Assembly (NCBI GenBank): GCA_020725385.1
Contig: DYFC01000018.1
Coordinates: 1-45,823, forward strand
Origin: Nitrospira japonica
Lineage (GTDB): Bacteria > Nitrospirota > Thermodesulfovibrionia > Thermodesulfovibrionales > SM23-35
Reading direction: 5' to 3'
DNA: 45,823 bases
Shown here: positions 1-7,881 of the stretch, one piece after another
How the letters are laid out: the number at the start of each line of letters is the position of its first letter
How positions within the stretch are numbered: the first letter of the stretch is position 1
Notes under the pieces: model-generated
What the model was told of the DNA's origin: nothing
What the model saw: the letters and a program-made list of their open reading frames with translations, nothing else
Database searches by the model: none
Program-made: the position numbers and the translations under genes

Positions 1-1
1 A

Positions 2-1015
2 AAGGTTGGTTCAATAATGGGCTCTGGCGGAATGGTTGTAATGGATGAAGACAATTGCATGGTTGATGTAGCAAAATTCTTTCTTTCATTCACGCAGGCA
101 GAATCATGCGGAAAATGTCCTCCATGCAGAATAGGAACATACCAGATGCTTCAATTGCTTGAAAAAATTACATCTGGAAAAGGAGAAGCAGGAGATATTG
201 AGAGACTTGAAAAGTTAAGCTGGATGGTGAAAAGAGGTTCATTATGCGGACTCGGACAGAGTGCACCAAATCCTGTTCTAACTACAATTAGATATTTCAG
301 GGAAGAATATGAAGAGCATGTATATGATAAATATTGTCGCGCAAAAGTCTGCAATATAGGACTCTTTTTCATAGATCATAAAGAGTGTATATTGTGCGGT
401 CTTTGTAAACAAGTATGCGCTTTTGACGCTGTTAAAGAGACGAGAAGAAAATTTTTTATAGATCGTGAATATTGCACAAAATGCAAAGCATGTTATTCGG
501 TTTGCCCTGTAAATGCTGTAAAAATTACAAAAGCTGGATATGCAAGGCTCGAAGAAGAATTTAGAATACCAATTGAAGAAATAGATAATATAGAAAGGAG
601 GCGCAAGATGACCCTTAAAGATATTCTGGATTCAAGACCATATGAAATTATTAAAATTAATCGTTATTGCAGCATTGCTGATGCTATTAATCTAATGAGC
701 GAAAAAAATGTAAGCGGTATTTTTGTAGTTGATGAGAATGATAAACTCGTTAGTATTTTCACAGAAAGAGATATTGTAAGATGTGTTTATAATGGAACTC
801 CAACTGATGAATTGCTTGAAAATCTAATAATGAGAGATATTACCACATTTGACCCGACAACCAAAGTAAGTTCAGCTATTGCTGTTGCTACAAGAAAGAA
901 AATAAGGCATCTGCCTGTTGTAGAAGGTGATAAGATTATAGGAATGATTACTTACAGAGACTTGGTTTCTTATCTTTTGCCAGAGGTCTGTTATATGGCA
1001 GAAACTATGTACTAA
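2..1015 (+). CDS. NuoF/HydB-like flavoprotein subunit (5' end missing) fused to 2[4Fe-4S] ferredoxin and tandem CBS domains
   Basis: The reading frame is open to the window's left edge, so the thioredoxin-like and FMN/NADH-binding parts are outside. Counting from the ATG at 17, the NuoF cluster N3 motif has Cys31, Cys34, Cys37 and Cys77 ([12 protein letters not shown], then GSLCGLGQ). A two-cluster ferredoxin follows (Cys124/127/130/134 and Cys153/156/159/163), as in the HydB/HndC branch of NuoF proteins. Residues about 205-323 are two CBS modules, which commonly bind adenine nucleotides. NuoF-type subunits oxidise or reduce NAD(P)H and pass electrons along FeS clusters; here the likely acceptor is the NuoG-like protein two genes on. 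A strong Shine-Dalgarno (AAAGGAGG) lies just before an in-frame ATG at 608, so the CBS part may also be made alone. The family is clear; the physiological partner is inferred. Confidence 0.85.
   Translation, partial: KVGSIMGSGGMVVMDEDNCMVDVAKFFLSFTQAESCGKCPPCRIGTYQMLQLLEKITSGKGEAGDIERLEKLSWMVKRGSLCGLGQSAPNPVLTTIRYFREEYEEHVYDKYCRAKVCNIGLFFIDHKECILCGLCKQVCAFDAVKETRRKFFIDREYCTKCKACYSVCPVNAVKITKAGYARLEEEFRIPIEEIDNIERRRKMTLKDILDSRPYEIIKINRYCSIADAINLMSEKNVSGIFVVDENDKLVSIFTERDIVRCVYNGTPTDELLENLIMRDITTFDPTTKVSSAIAVATRKKIRHLPVVEGDKIIGMITYRDLVSYLLPEVCYMAETMY
608..1015 (+). other. Possible internal translation start producing a free CBS-pair protein
   Basis: The bases AGAAAGGAGGCGCAAG at 592-607 put a near-perfect Shine-Dalgarno about 7 nt before an in-frame ATG at 608. 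Initiation there would give a protein of about 135 residues that starts MTLKDIL and contains only the two CBS modules. The domain boundary falls exactly here, which supports a functional internal start or a recent fusion of two genes. The alternative is that the run simply encodes Glu-Arg-Arg-Arg in the linker. Confidence 0.4.
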
Positions 1016-1053
1016 GAAAGTAATGAGCAAAACAAATAATCTGGAGATAATTT

Positions 1054-1662
1054 ATGGATGAAGTTAAACGAATAGATGATAAAGAGAAGAAACTCGAGGA
1101 TATAAAAAAAGAATCAGAGAATAAAAAATGCCCTGTTCAGAGAATGCTTTACTATATGGAACAGTTTATTTCAGGTCCCATGTGTAGCAGATGTTTTCCA
1201 TGCAGTCTTGGTACCGCTGAAGCAAGAATTAGATTACAGAAGATTTCTGAACATGCAGAAACTGATTTAAAGGATATTGAGGTCTTAAAAAGAATTGGGT
1301 ATATGATGATAGAAGGCTCTTTTTGTAAGAAAGGAAAAGATACAGGGAAATTTATTATAGATTTGATTAATTCAACAGAAGAAGAATTTAAAAACCATAT
1401 CACCGGAATTTGTTCTTCAACTGAATGTACAGCACTTGTTGAATATGTAATTGACCCTGAATTATGCACAATGTGCGGTGAGTGCCTTAATGTTTGTAAG
1501 GAAAACGCTATCTTGGGTGAGAAGAAAAAACCTTTTCATACTGGTTATCTCCCTTTTGAAATAAGAAAAAAGAGATGTACCAGGTGCGGTGAATGTATAA
1601 AAATATGCCCGACAGGCGCTATTAAGATAAATATTTTACAGCATGAATTTGTGGAAAAGTAA
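1054..1662 (+). CDS. Stand-alone NuoF cluster-N3-like domain plus two-cluster ferredoxin
   Basis: This 202-residue protein repeats the C-terminal half of the preceding gene without its FMN/NADH-binding part or CBS tail. After a charged N-terminus, Cys44, Cys47, Cys50 and Cys91 match the N3 ligand pattern (MCSRCFPCSLG and GSFCKKG). A ferredoxin section follows with Cys138/141/144/148 and Cys175/178/181/185, with an unusually long spacer between the clusters. With no nucleotide-binding domain it should only relay electrons, probably in the same complex as its neighbours, 38 nt after the NuoF-like gene and 32 nt before the NuoG-like gene. It probably arose by partial duplication. The electron-transfer role is well supported by the cysteines; the partner is inferred from position. 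Confidence 0.75.
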   Translation: MDEVKRIDDKEKKLEDIKKESENKKCPVQRMLYYMEQFISGPMCSRCFPCSLGTAEARIRLQKISEHAETDLKDIEVLKRIGYMMIEGSFCKKGKDTGKFIIDLINSTEEEFKNHITGICSSTECTALVEYVIDPELCTMCGECLNVCKENAILGEKKKPFHTGYLPFEIRKKRCTRCGECIKICPTGAIKINILQHEFVEK

Positions 1663-1694
1663 AAATATCTATTTAAAAATACAGGAGGTTTTAA

Positions 1695-3722
1695 ATGGAA
1701 GAAGTCGTAAAAATTAATATAGATGGCAAGGAAGTTGAGGTTCCGGCCGGGATTAATCTTATAGATGCTGCTGAGAGTGCTGGAATTCATATTCCAAATC
1801 TTTGTTATATGAAAGGCATGAAAGGTGTCGGAGCTTGTAGATTGTGTCTTGTTGAAGTAGAAGGATTAAAGGCTCCTGTTATTGCCTGTAACACAAAAGT
1901 AAGGGATAATATGGTTGTCAAAACAAAGACCGAAAGAGTTCAGGAAGTCAGAAAATTTGTTGTTGATTTACTTCTTTCAATGCATCCGCTTGACTGTATG
2001 ACCTGTACAAAATCTGGTATTTGCAATCTTCAAAAATATGCTTATGAATTCGAATTGAAAGAGTCCTCTTTTACACGTAAAAAATTTGGTTATCCTGTTG
2101 ATGCAGCAAATCCATTTATAAAGCGTGACCCGGATTACTGCATTCTTTGTGGTAGATGCGTAAGAGTATGCAAAGAACAGGGAACAAGTGTGCTGGATTT
2201 CATGGGAAGGGGAATTGAATCAAAAGTTGTGACAGCGAATGATAAGCCTTTGCAGGAATCCGAATGTACTTTTTGCGGAAGTTGTGTTGATGCATGTCCT
2301 GTGAATGCTCTGCTTGAGGCGGACAGATGGAGAAAAGGAAGAGAATGGGAATATGAAAAATATGACTCTGTTTGTATGCTATGTGGCTGTGCATGTGATA
2401 CAAAAGTTAGCGTAAGACAGGGAGAGATACAAAAAATAAACTCAGGAGTAGAAGATGGTTCTGTGGAAAAATATCTCTGTGCATATGGGAGATTCGGTTT
2501 TGACAGTCTTAGATCAGAATCAAGATTGCCGGTTCCATTAAAAAGAGTTAATGGCGAACTAAAAGAAACAACATGGGAAGATGTGCTGAAAATAGTTTCA
2601 AGAAAGCTGAAAGAAGCAGGAAAAAATACCTGTATTATTAGTTCGGCATCAATTATGAATGAAGATGCTATTACTCTTAAAGGATTTGCAAAAGAAGTAG
2701 TAAAAACTAAAAATATTGATACAACAATAAGTTTATATGCAACTACAGATGTTTTAAAGAATTCGAGCAAAGCAAGTATTAATAACTCTGATTTGATTAT
2801 CATGATAGGTCTTAATCTATCACAATGGGACAGGGTTCTCCCTGCTATCGATGCAGGAGTAAGAAAAAGGGTAAATAGAGGAGCAAAACTCATTGTCATA
2901 AACGAGGCAGAGACAAGATTAAGTTCTGTGGCATCAATTAACCTTAAAGGAAATGAGATTGAGATTATTAAGGCTATAATTTTTGCCCTTAAACAAAAAG
3001 GAGCAAAAATCAATAAACAAACAGAAGAATATCTTTCAAACGTTCAAGGAATTACAGAGGAAATTACAAAATCTGCTGAAATGATTTTAAACGCCAAATC
3101 TTCTTTAATACTTGTGTCTCCTGTACTTTTCAATGCTGCATCAAATATTGCCTTAATTAAAGGAAATATAGTTGCAGCTCACCCAGAATCTAATGCTCGT
3201 GGAATAGCATTAGTAGGAATTGAAACAGAAGGTAAAACATATGCAGATATGACAAAAGGCGCTACTGAATTGCTTTATATAGTAGGAAATGTACCTTTAC
3301 AAAATAGACCGGATACAGATTTTCTTATAGTTCAAAGTTCATATATGACCGATCTTGTGAAAAATGCAGATATAGTTCTTCCAGCCGCAGAATATCTTGA
3401 GACTTCAGGCACAATGATTGACTATACAGGAAGAATCAAACATTTAAACAAGGCAATCGATTCTTACGGAGAATCAAAGAGCCATAGGGAAATATTCAGA
3501 GAAATCTCAAAGAGTATGGGTACTATATTAAAGATGCCTGTTGAATCAGAGATTAAAAAAGCAGCTAATATAAAAACTAAAATTTCTGTTATGCCTTTTG
3601 AAAAAACACAAAATGTATATTTTGAACCAGAAAAATTTATTGAAATTATAAATCTCACTGTTATAAATAACTCAAGACTTTTATGGCTTGAAGAAGCTTT
3701 TGAAGTTGGAGCTGAGAAATAG
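1695..3722 (+). CDS. NuoG-like iron-sulfur / molybdopterin-oxidoreductase-fold subunit
   Basis: The start has a strong Shine-Dalgarno (AGGAGG at 1683). The 675 residues begin with a plant-type [2Fe-2S] domain (Cys37, 48, 51, 65), then the NuoG His-Cys motif (His97, Cys101, 104, 110), two [4Fe-4S] motifs (Cys149/152/155/159 and Cys191/194/197/201), and the N-terminal [4Fe-4S] box of the molybdopterin oxidoreductase fold (Cys227, 230, 234, 262). The remaining 400 residues resemble the central part of that fold, but I see no catalytic Cys or selenocysteine motif and no dinucleotide-binding C-terminal domain. That fits a NuoG-type electron conduit better than a formate dehydrogenase. It is probably in one operon with the two genes before it. 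Alternative: the electron-input subunit of a soluble NAD-linked or bifurcating enzyme. Confidence 0.8.
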   Translation: MEEVVKINIDGKEVEVPAGINLIDAAESAGIHIPNLCYMKGMKGVGACRLCLVEVEGLKAPVIACNTKVRDNMVVKTKTERVQEVRKFVVDLLLSMHPLDCMTCTKSGICNLQKYAYEFELKESSFTRKKFGYPVDAANPFIKRDPDYCILCGRCVRVCKEQGTSVLDFMGRGIESKVVTANDKPLQESECTFCGSCVDACPVNALLEADRWRKGREWEYEKYDSVCMLCGCACDTKVSVRQGEIQKINSGVEDGSVEKYLCAYGRFGFDSLRSESRLPVPLKRVNGELKETTWEDVLKIVSRKLKEAGKNTCIISSASIMNEDAITLKGFAKEVVKTKNIDTTISLYATTDVLKNSSKASINNSDLIIMIGLNLSQWDRVLPAIDAGVRKRVNRGAKLIVINEAETRLSSVASINLKGNEIEIIKAIIFALKQKGAKINKQTEEYLSNVQGITEEITKSAEMILNAKSSLILVSPVLFNAASNIALIKGNIVAAHPESNARGIALVGIETEGKTYADMTKGATELLYIVGNVPLQNRPDTDFLIVQSSYMTDLVKNADIVLPAAEYLETSGTMIDYTGRIKHLNKAIDSYGESKSHREIFREISKSMGTILKMPVESEIKKAANIKTKISVMPFEKTQNVYFEPEKFIEIINLTVINNSRLLWLEEAFEVGAEK

Positions 3723-3763
3723 GAGTCAGCAAGATTTAGCTTCGATATCTTAAAATATATTTT

Positions 3764-4516
3764 ATGGAAGATATAATTAATATTAAGATACCTGTTTTTG
3801 AAGGTCCTTTTGATCTGCTTTTACATTTAATAAAAGAAGATAAGATAGATATTTATGATATACCTATTTCCCAGATAACAAGCCGTTATCTGGAATATAT
3901 AGAATTAATGAAAGAACTTAATCTTGAGATTGCTGGCGAGTTTCTTGTAATGGCAGCTACTTTAATTCATATAAAATCAAGGATGCTTCTTCCCCCTGAT
4001 GAAGAAATCCCTCAGGAAGAGAAAGAAGACCCGCGCACAGAACTTGTTCAAAAACTTATTGAATACCAGAAATATAAAGAAGCTGCAATTGAATTGAAGA
4101 CAAGAGAAGAAGAATGGAACAGGGTATTTAGAAAAGAACCCTTAACAGATGATGAACAGGAAAATGGCGAGTTATATCTGTTTGATGTTGGCCTATTTGA
4201 TTTGATTGATGCATTTAAAAAAATACTTGAAAAAGCACCTCCTGAAACTATTACCATAACAAAAGAGACATTAACTGTTAAAGACAGGATGTCTTATATT
4301 ATGGAAATAATGGAAGGAAAAGAAACAGTAAGATTTGAAGAATTATTCGAGAAGGTTTTTACAAAAATTCAGCTTGTTATAACTTTTGTTGCTATTCTTG
4401 AACTTATAAGACTTGGACTGCTGAGAGCCTATCAGGAAAGACAATTCAGCACTATATGGGTTATTAATCCTTCCCGACAAAATGCATCTTTAGAAATATC
4501 TACAACAAATGTATAA
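3764..4516 (+). CDS. scpA: Segregation and condensation protein A (kleisin)
   Basis: The N-terminus has the ScpA signature FEGPFDLLLHLIKEDKIDIY followed by a helical region containing EFLVMAATLIHIKSRMLLP, and the C-terminus has the winged-helix section that binds the SMC head. At 250 residues the length is normal. ScpA is the kleisin that bridges SMC dimers together with ScpB in chromosome compaction. There is no clear Shine-Dalgarno before the ATG, only AT-rich sequence. Its usual partner scpB is not adjacent; it lies about 11 kb away on the other strand. The gene follows the NuoG-like gene after 41 nt, so it may be transcribed with it. Confidence 0.92.
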   Translation: MEDIINIKIPVFEGPFDLLLHLIKEDKIDIYDIPISQITSRYLEYIELMKELNLEIAGEFLVMAATLIHIKSRMLLPPDEEIPQEEKEDPRTELVQKLIEYQKYKEAAIELKTREEEWNRVFRKEPLTDDEQENGELYLFDVGLFDLIDAFKKILEKAPPETITITKETLTVKDRMSYIMEIMEGKETVRFEELFEKVFTKIQLVITFVAILELIRLGLLRAYQERQFSTIWVINPSRQNASLEISTTNV

Positions 4517-4563
4517 CTTTAAAAATGCATTATTCAGGTTAATACTCTATGATATTATAAATT

Positions 4564-5826
4564 ATGAGAAGAGTTGTTGTAACAGGAATTGGAGCGGTTT
4601 CTCCTTTAGGAAACACTTTTATTGATACATGGGAATCAGCATTAAAAGGTATCTCAGGAATTGGAGAAATATCAAAATTTGACTCAATAGGTCTAAAGTG
4701 GAAGGCTGCTGGAGAGCTTAAGGATTTCAATCCAAATAAATATCTATCACTCAAAGAAATAAACCGTCTTGACCCTTTTATTCATTATGCAATTGCTTCT
4801 TCTTACATGGCTGCTGAAGATGCTGGCTTATTAAAATTCTTTAAAAAAAATGATGAAGCACTTATAGAATATTTATATCCTGAGATAATAAAAAATGGAG
4901 CAGTCGTTATAGGTTCAAGCCGTGGTGGTATAACGTATATTGAAAGGGAAATCAGGAAATTATGTCGAAATAAAAAATATTCTGTTTCACCATATGTTAT
5001 GCCTTCTACAACTATCAGTATGGCTTCTTCATACGTTTCACAAAAACTCGGAATAAAAGGTTATTGTATTGGAATATCCAATGCCTGTGCTTCAGGCACA
5101 AATGCTATTGGCGAAGCTTATAGATTAATCAAAGCAGGGTATGAATATCCTGTTATCTGTGGCGGAGCAGAAGCGCCTCTATGCAGAATTTGTTATGAAG
5201 GTTATGGCAATGCCGGTGCTTTATCAAAATCAGAATACAATGAAGCAAGCAGACCTTTTGACAAAAAAAGGGATGGTTTTGTTCTATCAGAAGGTGCATG
5301 TATTCTTGTACTTGAAGAGTATAAAGATGCGATAAAAAGAGGTTGTAAAATCTATGGAGAGATCGCTGGATATGGAAATAGATCGGATGCATATCATCAG
5401 ACCAAGCCTCTATTTACAGGCGAAGCAGAGACAATAAGATCAGCATTGAATGATGCAAATATTCGACCTAATGAAATAGATTTTATAAATACACATGGCA
5501 CTTCTACACCTTTGGGAGATTTATCTGAAACAAAAGCTATAAGGTTAGTATTCGGAGATATTGCATCAATTATACCTGCCACTTCTTTAAAGTCAATGAC
5601 CGGACATATGCTTGCTGCTTCAGGTGCTTTGGAGATAGCAATGACTTTAATGAGCATAAAACATAGTATTGTTACTCCAACAATAAATTTAAAAGAAAAA
5701 GATCCTGAGTGTGATTTGAATATTGTTACAGAAACAAAAAAAATTAACATTAAAAATGCCATATCAAATTCTTTTGGTTTTGGTGGAGTAAATGCAGTTC
5801 TTGTGATTAGAAAGATCGATTTTTGA
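4564..5826 (+). CDS. Beta-ketoacyl-ACP synthase, FabF/KAS II type
   Basis: This 420-residue thiolase-fold condensing enzyme has the KAS II Cys-His-His triad: Cys175 in SNACASGTN, His311 in NTHGTSTPLGD and His348 in SLKSMTGHMLAASG. It should catalyse decarboxylating condensation of malonyl-ACP with acyl-ACP in fatty acid elongation. It is slightly longer than typical FabF, with an extra stretch around residues 88-112. No acyl carrier protein, fabG or fabD lies nearby, so it could be the main FabF or a paralogue for a specialised chain. The ATG has no evident Shine-Dalgarno and sits 2 nt after TATAAA. The 3' end overlaps the convergent RNase Z-like gene by 20 nt. Confidence 0.85.
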   Translation: MRRVVVTGIGAVSPLGNTFIDTWESALKGISGIGEISKFDSIGLKWKAAGELKDFNPNKYLSLKEINRLDPFIHYAIASSYMAAEDAGLLKFFKKNDEALIEYLYPEIIKNGAVVIGSSRGGITYIEREIRKLCRNKKYSVSPYVMPSTTISMASSYVSQKLGIKGYCIGISNACASGTNAIGEAYRLIKAGYEYPVICGGAEAPLCRICYEGYGNAGALSKSEYNEASRPFDKKRDGFVLSEGACILVLEEYKDAIKRGCKIYGEIAGYGNRSDAYHQTKPLFTGEAETIRSALNDANIRPNEIDFINTHGTSTPLGDLSETKAIRLVFGDIASIIPATSLKSMTGHMLAASGALEIAMTLMSIKHSIVTPTINLKEKDPECDLNIVTETKKINIKNAISNSFGFGGVNAVLVIRKIDF

Positions 5827-6784
5827 AATACAAGATTGCTTCATCATAAGGGGTTTCTTTTAGTTTCATATATCGAGGTGAAAAATGAATTGGAATAAGT
5901 TCTTTGATGCATGCATCACGGGCTATCCTGCCTGTTATATCGGATGTTAAATGAAAACGCTCTATAGCCTGTTCTTTGTCTTTTTTCATAAAATAAGCTT
6001 CACAGTAAAGAACATCTGACTCACGGACAAAATCAATTATTTTTAATATATTTTCTTCTTCAGGTGCAACATCAGTTATATAAGATATTTTTTGGCCTCT
6101 GGTAATTGAAGCAATATCAATTAAGTCTTCAAGTTTGTATTTATTACCATTTATATTAAATTCTGTATTCAAACCTTTATTTAATCTGATCGCTTCCTTA
6201 AGCTCAGAAAGCCATGGACCAACTGGAAGTCCCCGTTCAGTTAAAAGAGCTTTATTAATATTTATATGAAAATTTTCTTCAAGTATAAAACCCAAACAAG
6301 GAATTTGATGATTTAACTGAATGGCTTTTACTTTAAATAAAGGTTCATCGATCAATAAACCATTGAATTTTGAAATCCCGATTTGTTTTTTCTGAAAAGT
6401 GTTCTCAGCATCAAAAAGATAACTGTAAATAACATTATCTTTAACTTCATGAACATATATTTTTATCGGGTATTCTTTAATATGATTCCATGTATAACCT
6501 TTCAGTTTTCCTTCAATACAATCTATAATGTTTGAAGGTCCATAAATTTTTAAAGGTGTATTTCGTTTTAATATTGCTCTTAATAGATAGTCAAAGCCTA
6601 TAAAATGGTCAATATGTGTGTGGGTAACAAAAACATCTGTTATTTTCAATAGTTCTCCTTGCGACAAATTAGATATATCACCTATATCAAATAATAATGC
6701 TCTTTTTTCACGCATTATTCTTATATAAACACAAGGGTCATCAAAAGGATCATTTACTGGTTTGTGAATAAAAGAAGGTTTCAT
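5807..6784 (-). CDS. Metallo-beta-lactamase-fold hydrolase, RNase Z-like
   Basis: The 325-residue protein has the metal-binding motif THTHIDH (His55, His57, Asp59, His60), a later NHQIPCLGF segment, FHLTSDITGRIA, and a C-terminal IHFSPRY. The order and the late His motifs match the RNase Z/ElaC branch, which cleaves tRNA precursors 3' of the discriminator base. The N-terminal GxxxxxxD pattern is less canonical, so a related phosphodiesterase is possible. The one tRNA gene in this window already encodes CCA, which would limit the need for RNase Z there. The gene is divergent from galT and overlaps the end of the FabF-like gene by 20 nt. TATAAT lies 5 nt before the ATG, suggesting a leaderless message. 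Confidence 0.75.
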   Translation of the reverse strand: MKPSFIHKPVNDPFDDPCVYIRIMREKRALLFDIGDISNLSQGELLKITDVFVTHTHIDHFIGFDYLLRAILKRNTPLKIYGPSNIIDCIEGKLKGYTWNHIKEYPIKIYVHEVKDNVIYSYLFDAENTFQKKQIGISKFNGLLIDEPLFKVKAIQLNHQIPCLGFILEENFHININKALLTERGLPVGPWLSELKEAIRLNKGLNTEFNINGNKYKLEDLIDIASITRGQKISYITDVAPEEENILKIIDFVRESDVLYCEAYFMKKDKEQAIERFHLTSDITGRIARDACIKELIPIHFSPRYMKLKETPYDEAILYFKNRSF

Positions 6785-6789
6785 GAGTG

Positions 6790-6820
6790 ATTATATACTA
6801 TTATGATATAATATTAGCAA
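6790..6820 (-). promoter_or_regulatory. Predicted promoter of the RNase Z-like gene
   Basis: On the minus strand TTGCTA (6820-6815) and TATAAT (6795-6790) are separated by 19 bp. Transcription would start at or next to the ATG at 6784, giving a leaderless or nearly leaderless message. The spacing is longer than ideal. The -35 element overlaps that of the divergent galT promoter. Confidence 0.35.
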
Positions 6821-6842
6821 CCTTAACGTATATTATTATAAA
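6814..6842 (+). promoter_or_regulatory. Predicted promoter of the galT-glgA operon
   Basis: TTAGCA (6814-6819) and TATAAA (6837-6842) are spaced by 17 bp, giving a leader of about 37 nt before the ATG at 6886. The leader carries a strong Shine-Dalgarno. The -35 hexamer shares its bases with the divergent promoter on the other strand, so the two should compete. Confidence 0.4.
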
Positions 6843-6885
6843 ATTTATATGATTGTTTTATTTCTCTAATAAAATTGGAGGTGAC

Positions 6886-7881
6886 ATGTCTGAACTCAGA
6901 AAAGACCCTATCTCTGGTCGTTGGGTTATAATCTCAGTTGAACGCGGTAAAAGACCAACAGATTTTGTTTCTCCTTCTCAGAAAAAGAGAGGGGGGTTCT
7001 GTCCTTTTTGTCCAGGAAATGAATATACAACACCATCTGAAATAATAGCATTCAGACCGACAGGAACAGCACCAAATACCCAGGGCTGGACATTAAGGGT
7101 AATGCCAAATAAATTCCCTGCTTTGCAAATTTATGGTGATTTATTGAAAACAGGCGAAGGAATTTTTGATAAAATGAGCGGAATCGGTGCACATGAGGTA
7201 ATTGTTGAAACTCCCGAACATATGCAATCAATGGCAACAATGCCTCTTAAAAATGTTGAAGATGCATTATGGGCATATTATATGAGGCTTACGGATTTGA
7301 AAAAGGATAGAAGATTTAAGTATGTTATGATTTTCAAGAATGAAGGAGATGCTGCTGGCGCATCTCTCGAACATTCACACACCCAGCTTATTGCTCTACC
7401 AATTATTCCAAAACTTGTTCAGGAAGAAACAGATTCAGCAAAAAGATATTATGAACTTAAAGAGAGATGTATTTTCTGTGATATTATAAGTCAGGAACTT
7501 GATGCAAAAAAAAGGATTGTATATGAAAATTCACGCTATGTTGCTATAGCTCCATTTGCACCAAGATCACCTTTTGAAACATGGATACTTCCTAAAAGCC
7601 ATGAATCTAATTTTTATCCCCCTGACAAAAACTTCGGACAACTTGCTGAAATACTACAGACAGTTCTCAAACAAATGGATAAAATACTTGATATACCTCC
7701 GTATAATTTTGTATTACATACTTCTTCTTTTGTAGATGAAGTAAATGATTATTATCACTGGCATATTGAGATTGTCCCAAAACTAACTAAGATAGCAGGA
7801 TTTGAATGGGGTTCAGGATTTTATATTAATCCTACGCCACCTGAAGAATCAGCAAAATTTATGCGAGAGGCAAAAATATGA
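6886..7881 (+). CDS. galT: Galactose-1-phosphate uridylyltransferase family (HIT superfamily) nucleotidyltransferase
   Basis: I start the gene at the ATG at 6886 because TTGGAGGTGAC precedes it; the upstream TTG at 6853 has no such site. The 331 residues contain the N-terminal Cys39-x2-Cys42 zinc pair, the active-site motif HSHTQ (His163, His165, Gln167) and the C-terminal YYHWHIEIVPK. GalT enzymes move UMP between UDP-glucose and hexose-1-phosphate through a nucleotidyl-histidine. Classical GalT has HPHxQ, whereas this one has Ser in place of Pro, as I recall for ADP-glucose phosphorylase-type relatives. Its stop overlaps the glgA start by 4 nt, which favours a role in glucan or nucleotide-sugar metabolism rather than galactose use. 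The family is certain; the substrate is not. Confidence 0.85.
   Translation: MSELRKDPISGRWVIISVERGKRPTDFVSPSQKKRGGFCPFCPGNEYTTPSEIIAFRPTGTAPNTQGWTLRVMPNKFPALQIYGDLLKTGEGIFDKMSGIGAHEVIVETPEHMQSMATMPLKNVEDALWAYYMRLTDLKKDRRFKYVMIFKNEGDAAGASLEHSHTQLIALPIIPKLVQEETDSAKRYYELKERCIFCDIISQELDAKKRIVYENSRYVAIAPFAPRSPFETWILPKSHESNFYPPDKNFGQLAEILQTVLKQMDKILDIPPYNFVLHTSSFVDEVNDYYHWHIEIVPKLTKIAGFEWGSGFYINPTPPEESAKFMREAKI

Noticed and set aside
2135-3013. A 292-codon open frame on the minus strand inside the NuoG-like gene
   Set aside because: It is antisense to a gene with a full set of FeS motifs, has no Shine-Dalgarno and no recognisable domain. It is a codon-use shadow.
1695-3722. Possible formate dehydrogenase with selenocysteine
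   Set aside because: There is no in-frame TGA, no catalytic Cys motif and the C-terminal cofactor-binding domain is missing, so NuoG-like fits better.
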